From: Chromatiaceae bacterium
GTDB lineage: Bacteria > Pseudomonadota > Gammaproteobacteria > Chromatiales > Chromatiaceae
NCBI GenBank assembly: GCA_013426805.1
Contig: JACDZG010000004.1
Coordinates: forward strand, 58,905-122,904
Direction: 5' to 3'
Length of the DNA: 64,000 nt
Shown here: positions 57,693 through 64,000 of the stretch, in pieces
How the letters are laid out: every line of letters starts with the position of its first letter
How positions within the stretch are numbered: position 1 is the first letter of the stretch
The notes under the pieces: model-generated
What the model saw: only the letters and a program-made list of their open reading frames with translations
Told to the model about the DNA's origin: nothing
The model's database searches: none
Made by a program: the position numbers and the translations under genes

Positions 57693-57723
57693 TCAGTCCT
57701 TCAGTCCTTCAGTCCTTCAGTCC
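57693..57723. repeat. Tandem 8-bp repeat (TCAGTCCT, ~3.9 copies)
   Basis: Units at 57693, 57701, 57709 and 57717 span the stop codon of the TPR gene (reads GACTGAAG... on its strand). Copy-number change would shift where that gene ends by a few residues. Confidence 0.7.
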
Positions 57724-59682
57724 GAAGAATGACCTGAAGCCGGTCGTGCGACGCTTCTTCGCGGTCACCTGTGCGACCCGGGCCTTGGCGTTGGCGAGCA
57801 TCCGCTCGTCCAGTTCGTTTTCCACCAGCCGCTCGAGGGTGGCGATGAGTCCGTCGGCAGACGCACCTTGGCCTGATGCCTGATTCAGCATCGCCATGAC
57901 ACTGTAAAGTGAAAATGCCTCCTGAACGTGCAGCCGCGGCCGCTGCACGAGGCCATCAAGTAATGCTTTGGCCGCGTCCAGATGACCCGCCTCGATTTCG
58001 ATGGCGGCCAAGTTGCACCGGGCGAACAGGTAGTCGGGGTGGGCGGCGATGATCCGGCGCAGGATCGCCTCGACTTCCTGATACCGGCCCTGGCCTGAGC
58101 GGATTCCTGCCAGATTACCTAAGGCGATGGGGTGTTCGGGGACGCGTTCCAGGATCGTATTGAGGCAGGCCTCTGCAGCTTCGATCCGGCCTTCCAGCAG
58201 CAGCTTCAGGGCTTGTTCGAGAACAGGCCGGAGGTCGTCCGGCAGATCGATCGGCCCCGGTTCACGATCGATCTGGGTCGCGAGCATCTGGATCCGCTGC
58301 AGTGATGTGCCGTCCCAATATTCGATGATCTCGTCGGTTCCAAGCAGATTGTGTTCGCGCAGGGCGGTGAAGAACCCGAGGTGTTCCTCCTTCGTACCAA
58401 TGGGCAGGCGTGCCAGTTCCCGGAGGATGAGCGGTGCATGCCGCGCGCTCGGGTCGGCCGTGGCGGAGACCGGATGGGGGAATTTCAGCCGATGTCTCAG
58501 CAGGAGCCCGACGATGCTGCGTACGCGGTCATCGCCGCCACGGTAGATGGCGTCCAGGTAGCCATCGGTGGCAGTCAGCGCGCTGAGGTGTGACTCGAGC
58601 GTCTTTGGCGTGGTCTTGCTGGTGACAATGCCATTGACCCAGGCGACGGGCAATACCACGCCCAGGTCAAAGATCATCGGGTAGGTGGGCGGCTTGCCGT
58701 CCGCTTTCAGGGCCGCGAGGTTGGCGGTCGCGGCCGGGAGTCCCGGACTCTGCTTCAGTGCCTGTTCCCACAACGTCTTGGCCTGCTCACGACGCCCGAG
58801 TCGACTGGCCGCCCCGGCGCCCTGTAAGAGTCGCAAGGCCTCCAGGAGACCGGTCTGCTCAGCCGTCCAGTCCGCTCGACTGGTGCGCTCGAAGGCCTTC
58901 CACGCGGCTTGGTTCTCCTGAAGCAGCAGCAACGCGGCGACCTGGGCCTGGGCATCTTCGGCACGCCGCGCATGGGCCTGAGCCAAGGGAACCGCGAGCC
59001 CGCGGGCACCAGTCTCATCGCCGCGATACAGCCGCAGCTGCAGGGCGAAACTCAGGGCGAAAAGATTGTCCGGGTCGCGCGCCCAGGCATCCAGGAAGGC
59101 TGTCAAGGCGGCGTCGGCGCGATCCAGGTGAAACAGGGCGAGGGCCCGGTTGTTGCGCGCCGGGGTCGTGTCGACACCCTCCAGGACACGCGCGGCGCCG
59201 ACGAAATCGTGAGCCTCCAGGTGCACCTTGCCGATCTCGAACCGCTCCTGTTCCTCTCTGGTTGCGCGGGAGCCGTCGGGTTGTTCCAGTAATTCATCGA
59301 TCATCTCGTCGGTGCGGGGGCCATCGCCGGTGATCACTCCCAGCTGCTGCATTCGAGACTCGACCCGCAGCGCAAGCAGGAAATACCGGCCCTCGACCGC
59401 GAGTTGGAAGAGTGCCTCCGCAGCGGCCAGACTATTCGGCCGCCGTTCCGCCCACTGATAGGCGGCCAGGGTGGCGGCGGCCCGACCCTCGCCCTGATAC
59501 AGCGCATCGACCAGTAACCGATTGGCGCCGCCGTGATCGGGGTAGCGCGCCACCAGCGCGCGTGCCCGCGCAATCGCGTGCGGATAGTCTTCCGTCCCGA
59601 GCAAACGCTCGATGGCCTTGATCTGGGCCGGGTCGGGTTGCGGCCTGTGCGCTGATGATCGTTTCGTCGGCGTCTTTGCCAC
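57709..59682 (-). CDS. Large tetratricopeptide-repeat protein
   Basis: A 657-residue soluble protein rich in Ala/Leu helical hairpins of TPR type. Clear repeats are AAAEALFQLAVEGRYFLLAL and, near the C-terminus, AEACLNTILERVPEHPIALG, then NLAGIRSGQGRYQEVEAILR and ARCNLAAIEIEAGHLDAAKA. The GTG at 59682 (AGGA eight bases upstream) is preferred; the open frame before it overlaps the divergent transglutaminase gene. A middle part (~330-470) is not recognised. TPR proteins scaffold other proteins; the partner here is unknown. Its stop lies in a tandem octamer. Confidence 0.75.
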   Translation of the reverse strand: MAKTPTKRSSAHRPQPDPAQIKAIERLLGTEDYPHAIARARALVARYPDHGGANRLLVDALYQGEGRAAATLAAYQWAERRPNSLAAAEALFQLAVEGRYFLLALRVESRMQQLGVITGDGPRTDEMIDELLEQPDGSRATREEQERFEIGKVHLEAHDFVGAARVLEGVDTTPARNNRALALFHLDRADAALTAFLDAWARDPDNLFALSFALQLRLYRGDETGARGLAVPLAQAHARRAEDAQAQVAALLLLQENQAAWKAFERTSRADWTAEQTGLLEALRLLQGAGAASRLGRREQAKTLWEQALKQSPGLPAATANLAALKADGKPPTYPMIFDLGVVLPVAWVNGIVTSKTTPKTLESHLSALTATDGYLDAIYRGGDDRVRSIVGLLLRHRLKFPHPVSATADPSARHAPLILRELARLPIGTKEEHLGFFTALREHNLLGTDEIIEYWDGTSLQRIQMLATQIDREPGPIDLPDDLRPVLEQALKLLLEGRIEAAEACLNTILERVPEHPIALGNLAGIRSGQGRYQEVEAILRRIIAAHPDYLFARCNLAAIEIEAGHLDAAKALLDGLVQRPRLHVQEAFSLYSVMAMLNQASGQGASADGLIATLERLVENELDERMLANAKARVAQVTAKKRRTTGFRSFFGLKD

Positions 59683-59863
59683 CGTGGGTCCTGCTGGATC
59701 TGGTTGGAGTCGAAACTTGATTTTACCGAACCCCGGTCCGCTCAGCGGCTGGATTTCACGGCGGCGGATGGAATCGATCCGCAAGGCAAGCTCCCGCGGT
59801 CTTCCTGTGGGACCATGACGCGTCGCTCTGACGCCCCACTTCACCGCTGCCATCGACCGGACC

Positions 59864-60745
59864 ATGCGAATCGAGACTGACCACAGGACCACCTATACCT
59901 ACAGCGAACCGGTGCGGCTGGGACCCCAAACGGTCCGCTTACGGCCGCGCCCCGGCGGGCCCCTGAGCGAGATCCACTACCGGCTTGAGGTGGACCCGGC
60001 CCCGTCGGTTCGACTGGAGTGTCTGGACCCGGCCGGTAACCGCGTCGTGCGGCTGCAATTCATGGGCGAAACCCGGCATCTGTATCTCACCACCCACCTG
60101 GTGGTGGAGACCGGTTCCGCCGCGGAGTACGTGCCGGTGTTGGACGCGGCGCATAGCCGGTTGCCCCTGCGCTATCCAATCGCGGAGGCCGATCCGCTCG
60201 CCCCATATCTGTCCGGACCGCCGGCCCCACCCGTCGTGACCCAATTGGCGACACGCCTCCAGGAGCGGGCGGGCGGCGATCTCCTGGCGTATCTGGAGTG
60301 CCTGAATCAGTGGATTTACGCATCGATCGTCCGCGAAATCCGCCCCACCGGCGCCCCGCAGACCCCAGCGGAAACACTCGACCGAGGTCGCGGCGCCTGT
60401 CGTGATCAGACCGTGCTGTTCGTGGCGCTCTGTCGCGTCGCGGGCCTGGCGGCCCGCTTCGTCAGCGGCTATCAGGACCGTTCGGCCATGGAGACCGACC
60501 GGCGCTACCTCCATGCCTGGCCCGAGGTCTATCTGCCGGGGGCCGGCTGGTACGGTTACGATCCCACGCGAGGGATTGCCGTCACGGACGGGCATCTCCC
60601 GCTCGCCGCGGCCCTGGACCCGGCCGGCACCTTGCCGGTGGAAGGGAGCTATTTCGGCACTGCCGAGTCGCGCATGGAGTTTCTGCTGACCATTCAGACC
60701 GATGCTCACCAGGCCGGGGCCACCCGCACCCGCTCCGGCGCCTGA
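59864..60745 (+). CDS. Transglutaminase-like family protein
   Basis: A 293-residue protein with the two-domain layout of bacterial transglutaminase-like proteases: an N-terminal beta domain (MRIETDHRTTYTYSEPVRLG, QTVRLRPRPGG) and a papain-like core. The Cys-His-Asp triad is visible in GRGACRDQTVLFVALCRVAG (Cys), YLHAWPEVYLPGAGW (His) and GYDPTRG (Asp). No signal peptide is present, so it is probably cytoplasmic. It is divergent from the TPR gene across 181 bases and overlaps the tail of the acsF remnant by 40 bases on the opposite strand. Confidence 0.88.
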   Translation: MRIETDHRTTYTYSEPVRLGPQTVRLRPRPGGPLSEIHYRLEVDPAPSVRLECLDPAGNRVVRLQFMGETRHLYLTTHLVVETGSAAEYVPVLDAAHSRLPLRYPIAEADPLAPYLSGPPAPPVVTQLATRLQERAGGDLLAYLECLNQWIYASIVREIRPTGAPQTPAETLDRGRGACRDQTVLFVALCRVAGLAARFVSGYQDRSAMETDRRYLHAWPEVYLPGAGWYGYDPTRGIAVTDGHLPLAAALDPAGTLPVEGSYFGTAESRMEFLLTIQTDAHQAGATRTRSGA

Positions 60746-61179
60746 TTCGGGCTGGTGGGCAGGAAGTAAAGTCGAGCGAACAGCAGCGCGGCTTTGACGC
60801 TCAGCCCCGCGCGTTTGAGCGAACCGATGACGCCGCCCTGCGCCTTGGCGGCAGCGCTGGCCTGCGCCACCACGAGCAGATCAGCCAGACCGGCCCGGAA
60901 GCGCGGGTCGTCCGTCTCCAGCGTCAGCGGGAACACCTGCCGGCTGATCTCGGTGGTGATGGCGAACACCTGATAGTCGAACGTGGTCGGATCGATACCC
61001 AGGGCCTCGTAGAGCACGGGGCGGGTGTGGTCGCGGACATACATGGTGGCGTAGACGGCGAGCACGAAAAACCGAATCCAATAGCGGTTGAGTCCGCGCA
61101 GCAGCTGCGGCTGGGCACGCATCAGCAGGGCGAAGGCTTCGCCATGGCGGTATTCGTCATTGCACCATTCCCAATCCTC
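60706..61179 (-). pseudogene. acsF: acsF (oxygen-dependent Mg-protoporphyrin ester cyclase), C-terminal remnant
   Basis: About 157 codons match the C-terminal half of AcsF: WEWCNDEYRHGEAFALLMR (a diiron ExxH motif), YWIRFFVLAVYATMYVRDH, YQVFAITTEISRQVFPLTLE and the family ending VRVAPAW. The first half, with the other iron ligands, is missing. Upstream of 61180 the frame runs through unrelated, GC-rich sequence that includes a 20-bp palindrome. With bchE intact elsewhere, this is a fossil of the aerobic route. Confidence 0.82.
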
Positions 61180-61205
61180 CCGCCTGCTCGGCGTGTCGTG
61201 TGACG

Positions 61206-61225
61206 GGCCAGCCGCGCGGCTGGCC
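61206..61225. repeat. Perfect 20-bp palindrome at the acsF break
   Basis: GGCCAGCCGCGCGGCTGGCC lies about 27 bases outside the point where acsF homology stops, between the remnant and the alpha/beta hydrolase gene. It could be a terminator for the hydrolase gene on the minus strand or a mark of the deletion. Confidence 0.5.
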
Positions 61226-61310
61226 GCGGGGTGCGCGGCCCCGACCCGTAAGCCGGGCGGGGCCGTCGCCGCTGAACGTTCGCGTTCGATGGGGACGCGC
61301 GGGTTGGCCG

Positions 61311-62237
61311 TCAGTTCTGCCCGGCCCAAAAGCCCTCGATGGCGGTCGCGGTCTCGGGGAGGCGCTCCCAATGCGGCACGCCGAGCGACGGCGTGACGCG
61401 CTGGGCCTGCCAGTTCGCCCGGCCGGGCAGGAACGCCGGCAAGAGATCGAAGTTGATGTTCGGGTCTCGATCGTAGAGCACCAGGGCGCGCTGTGTAACC
61501 TTGGAATAAATCTGGTTGGTCGCGTCCTGGGTGAAGATCTGACCGGCCAGGAAGTAGAGCGGCGCAAAGCGCGCGCCCGGCTGATGGGTTGTCGCATAGG
61601 CGTACTCGACCATCGCCTCCGGCACCGGACCGACGAATGAGCGCCGCAGGAAATAGCGGATGCTGGGCCGCGAGGTCAGCGCGGTATAGGCGCCCTGACC
61701 CAGACCGGGCAGGCTGATGACACGATGCAGGCGCATACCCTTCTCACCGCCGGGCATGGTGCGGGAACTGAACCCGGTGGGTGAGATCAGCACCAGCGAG
61801 TTGACCAGTTCCGGCACCTCGATGGCCACCCGCGCGGCGAATTCGCCGCCCAGTGAGAGTGATACCAGGTCGGCGGGCTGGACGACGACCCGGCGCATGA
61901 ATTCGACCAGGGCCTTGACGAAGACATCCGGCGTGTAGGCGATGTCCGGCCGATCGGAGAAGCCGAAGCCCGGCAGATCGGGCACGAGTACCGGACGCTC
62001 GGAACGGTAGCGGTCGAACAGCGGCTTCATCTCATAGGCGCTGGGGGCGGCATTGATGCTGTGAATCAACACCAGCGGGCGACCCTGGCCGGGGCCGGCG
62101 CTGTAATAGCTCAGTTGACCGAATTCGGGGACGCGGATGCGGGTACGCGCGGCATCCAGGGCATCGGGCAGGGCCACACGGCGGACGATACCGGCGTCGT
62201 TGGGATGATTCAATGGATGTACGGTCGTGGCGTTCAT
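61311..62237 (-). CDS. Alpha/beta-fold hydrolase
   Basis: A 308-residue hydrolase. The ATG at 62237 follows AGGA by seven bases, while the frame open to 62351 adds noise. The fold's landmarks are present: VLIHSINAAPSAYEMKPLF (oxyanion loop), RPVLVPDLPGFGFSDRPD, the nucleophile elbow SLSLGGE (Ser), and HWERLPETATAIEGF as the likely His region. The middle lid (MRLHRVISLPGLGQGAYT) is typical of lipase/haloalkane-type members. It is not BchO by sequence. The substrate cannot be named. Confidence 0.8.
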   Translation of the reverse strand: MNATTVHPLNHPNDAGIVRRVALPDALDAARTRIRVPEFGQLSYYSAGPGQGRPLVLIHSINAAPSAYEMKPLFDRYRSERPVLVPDLPGFGFSDRPDIAYTPDVFVKALVEFMRRVVVQPADLVSLSLGGEFAARVAIEVPELVNSLVLISPTGFSSRTMPGGEKGMRLHRVISLPGLGQGAYTALTSRPSIRYFLRRSFVGPVPEAMVEYAYATTHQPGARFAPLYFLAGQIFTQDATNQIYSKVTQRALVLYDRDPNINFDLLPAFLPGRANWQAQRVTPSLGVPHWERLPETATAIEGFWAGQN

Positions 62238-62424
62238 GGGAATCCTGTCGCGGTTGCGCGATGAGCGGTGAAAGATCCGGCCCGGGTGACGCACCCAAGT
62301 GTCAAGCCGGCCTGACATTATAGCAGCGTCGGCGACCCGGAAAGCGCGCATCCGGGCGGTTTCAGCCGACCCTGCCGCGGGTGTTTATCCTCGGAAACCG
62401 CGGATTGCCCCCACCTTTGAGCGC

Positions 62425-63285
62425 ATGAAACCGCCATCGCCATCCGCCACACGCACCCGGCTCGGCGCCGGTCTGCTGGCCGCTCTGGCGCTGACCTTCG
62501 CGCTGGTCGGCTGTCCCGGCATGGGCCGACGCGCGTCGGGCACCCTCCTCCCACCAAACGCAGCCAGCCCCTTGACGGCCCCCGGCACGGCCGGCGGTCT
62601 CGTCATTCAAGCGGGCATCCTGCAGTCCGCCACCGGTTGCCGGATCGAGACCCGGCGGTTTGCGCCGCGTCAACCGCGCACGCAGACTCCGGTCATCCTC
62701 GCCCACGGCTTTCTGCGCGACCAACGCCGCCTGGAGGGCCTGGCCATCGCGCTGGCCGAACGGGGTATCCCCGCCGTGACCCTGAACCTCTGCAACAGCC
62801 GCCCCTGGGATGGCCGGCACGTCCAGAACGGCCGCGACATGATCGCCGTCGCCCGCGACCTGGGGGCGCGGCAGGTGGTCTATGCGGGTTTCTCGGCCGG
62901 CGGGTTGGCCGCCCTGGTCGCCGGACGGCTGGATCCGACGGCCGTCGGCGTCCTGGTGCTGGATTTGGTCGATACGCAAGGCATTGGGGTCGGGATGGCG
63001 CGCGCCCTGGACAAGCCGCTGATTGGACTGGCCGGGGAGCCGGCCGGCTGCAATGCCGGCAACAATGGCCGCGCGGTCTTCGCCGTCAGCCCGAAGGCGC
63101 GGCTCATACCGGTCGCGGGGGCCAGTCACTGCGATTTCGAGTCGCCGACGGATTGGCTGTGTGAAGCGGTCTGTACCGGCGTGGATGCCGGCTCGCCGGC
63201 CCGCCGTCAGGTCATCATCGAGCAATCGGTCGCTGCCGTATCGGACCTGCTGGGTCTGCCGCGGACCGTGACGCCTGAAGCCTGA
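62425..63285 (+). CDS. Lipoprotein with alpha/beta-hydrolase fold
   Basis: A 286-residue putative lipoprotein. After MKPPSPSATRTRLG comes a hydrophobic stretch ending in the lipobox LVGC (Cys ~32), so it should be lipid-anchored to the outer or inner membrane. The mature part is a serine hydrolase-like fold: VILAHGFLRDQRRLEGLAIA, GRDMIAVARDLGARQVVYAG with the elbow GFSAGG, and a His in VAGASHCDFES. The ATG at 62425 is chosen because the longer frame upstream overlaps the divergent hydrolase promoter. Its stop lies in a heptamer repeat. Confidence 0.8.
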   Translation: MKPPSPSATRTRLGAGLLAALALTFALVGCPGMGRRASGTLLPPNAASPLTAPGTAGGLVIQAGILQSATGCRIETRRFAPRQPRTQTPVILAHGFLRDQRRLEGLAIALAERGIPAVTLNLCNSRPWDGRHVQNGRDMIAVARDLGARQVVYAGFSAGGLAALVAGRLDPTAVGVLVLDLVDTQGIGVGMARALDKPLIGLAGEPAGCNAGNNGRAVFAVSPKARLIPVAGASHCDFESPTDWLCEAVCTGVDAGSPARRQVIIEQSVAAVSDLLGLPRTVTPEA

Positions 63286-63320
63286 AGCCTGAAGCCTGAA
63301 GCCTGAAGCCTGAAGCCTGA
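63274..63320. repeat. Tandem 7-bp repeat (CCTGAAG, ~6.7 copies)
   Basis: Six full units and most of a seventh run from 63274 to 63320, across the stop codon of the lipoprotein gene; the stop TGA is part of the first to second unit. Similar in kind, though not in sequence, to the octamer at 57693. Confidence 0.8.
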
Positions 63321-63356
63321 CCCGCGGCGGCGCGGACGCCCCGCGCCGTCGCCTGA

Positions 63357-63740
63357 CTATTGAGCCGCTGGTTGCGCCGGCAGCGTCGCGGTGTTCTTGA
63401 CCTTGGCGGGCGGTGCCTCCATAGCGCCCGTACTTGCAGCCGGTGCAGGCGGCGCCTTCTCCTTGACAACCATCGGCGCCGGTTTTTCCTTGGCGGCGGG
63501 GGTGGTCTCCTTGGCTGCCGCGGCCCCATCCCGCTTACCGACGGCCTTACAATGGCCGGACACATTGATGCCGTCCTTACGGGTGTACCCATCGACCCAG
63601 GTGCAGTCCGTCTTGCCCGCGCAGGGACCCTGACCGAGCCCCTTGCAGGCGGACTCGGCCAGGACTGGACCAGCAGACAGTGCAATCAGGGCGGCGGACA
63701 ACCAAGCGGTGTGCGACAAGCGGGAGCAAGACGTTTTCAT
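63357..63740 (-). CDS. Secreted Cys-rich protein with Lys/Ala/Pro-rich tail
   Basis: A 127-residue exported protein. MKTSCSRLSHTAWLSAALIALSAGPVLA is a signal peptide, and the ATG at 63740 lies six bases after GAGGATC. The mature N-terminus has a compact four-Cys module (ACKGLGQGPCAG, DCTWVDGYTRKDG, SGHCKA) also seen in small secreted proteins of other proteobacteria, of unknown function. The remainder is a low-complexity tail of Ala, Pro, Lys and Glu (AAAAKETTPAAKEKPAP). Disulfide-stabilised binding module plus flexible tail is the most that can be said. Confidence 0.7.
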   Translation of the reverse strand: MKTSCSRLSHTAWLSAALIALSAGPVLAESACKGLGQGPCAGKTDCTWVDGYTRKDGINVSGHCKAVGKRDGAAAAKETTPAAKEKPAPMVVKEKAPPAPAASTGAMEAPPAKVKNTATLPAQPAAQ

Positions 63741-64000
63741 TGAGGATCTCCATGTGCGTTTATTCGATCGCGCTGCCTTTGTGTACCTGGCGCGCTTGGT
63801 GAGCGTAAATTCAGTCTGCCCGCGAAGCAAGTGGACGGCTGCCCATTCGTCGGTTGTTTCGGCCGTTCGGTCTGTCCATTGCGTTGTTTCGGCGGCGGCG
63901 CCCGGTCCGTAGTGCGGATCAGCACACTCTACGCTTGGCCCGCATCCGGGTGCGATCCAAACTGATGTGGTTGCCGGAACTGTCACGCGGCTTGCTTAAC
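63741..64000. other. Intergenic region to the window edge
   Basis: No supportable gene was found in the last 260 bases. The region should contain the promoter of the Cys-rich secreted protein, but no clear boxes were found. Confidence 0.3.

Noticed and set aside
61311..62237. Alpha/beta hydrolase as BchO
   Set aside because: The elbow and surrounding sequence do not match BchO. It lies away from bchID, which are bchO's usual neighbours.
63274..63320. Heptamer array as a CRISPR
   Set aside because: The units are 7 bases with no spacers, and no cas genes are present.

Overview
The window is GC-rich and comes from a photosynthetic purple sulfur bacterium, most likely a member of the Chromatiaceae (Gammaproteobacteria). 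The evidence is a bacteriochlorophyll and reaction-centre assembly cluster (bchP, bchG, bchFNBHLM, lhaA, puhABC, puhE, bchE, hemN, bchJ), an intact anaerobic cyclase gene bchE beside only a remnant of the aerobic cyclase acsF, two ppsR repressor genes with a bacteriophytochrome gene, and a FimV-type domain typical of gammaproteobacteria. No RNA genes or CRISPR arrays were seen.

Layout. 1-10.7 kb: a nonribosomal peptide locus with a SyrD/PvdE-type exporter (minus strand, running off the left edge), an ornithine-cyclodeaminase/SbnB-like enzyme and a two-module NRPS (C-A-T-C-A-T-E). The second A domain reads close to the asparagine code. 10.7-13.2 kb: Tn3-family debris with a recognisable 38-bp terminal repeat, then a frameshifted HAD phosphatase gene. 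13.3-20 kb: an accessory island rich in toxin-antitoxin genes (RES/Xre with a broken toxin, RelB/YafQ, MazEF) plus DUF29 and HEPN pieces. It is flanked by two direct copies of a HAD fragment plus a 35-residue membrane microprotein gene. 20-25 kb: housekeeping and accessory genes (PilZ, Uma2, DUF1254, an OB-fold protein, mobA).

24.9-51.6 kb: the photosynthesis region. On the minus strand lie bphP and ppsR, then a bchG / PucC-type transporter / bchP / small membrane protein operon with a PpsR-type operator at its promoter, then a second ppsR. From 34.7 kb the plus strand carries a nearly gapless superoperon bchF-N-B-H-L-M-lhaA-puhA-B-C-E-bchE-hemN-bchJ. Its promoter has tandem PpsR-like boxes. 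Together these genes build bacteriochlorophyll a from protoporphyrin, insert it into the core complex and place this under redox/light repression. The carotenoid, puf and bchCXYZ genes are not in this window.

51.7-64 kb: a truncated DUF2092 gene joined to a broken downstream gene, an unusual FimV-N/LysM-like-ClC chloride channel fusion, a dispersed hairpin repeat also seen at 19.1 kb, a BsuBI/PstI-type restriction-modification pair, a large TPR protein, a transglutaminase-like protein, the acsF remnant, two alpha/beta hydrolases (one a lipoprotein) and a Cys-rich secreted protein.
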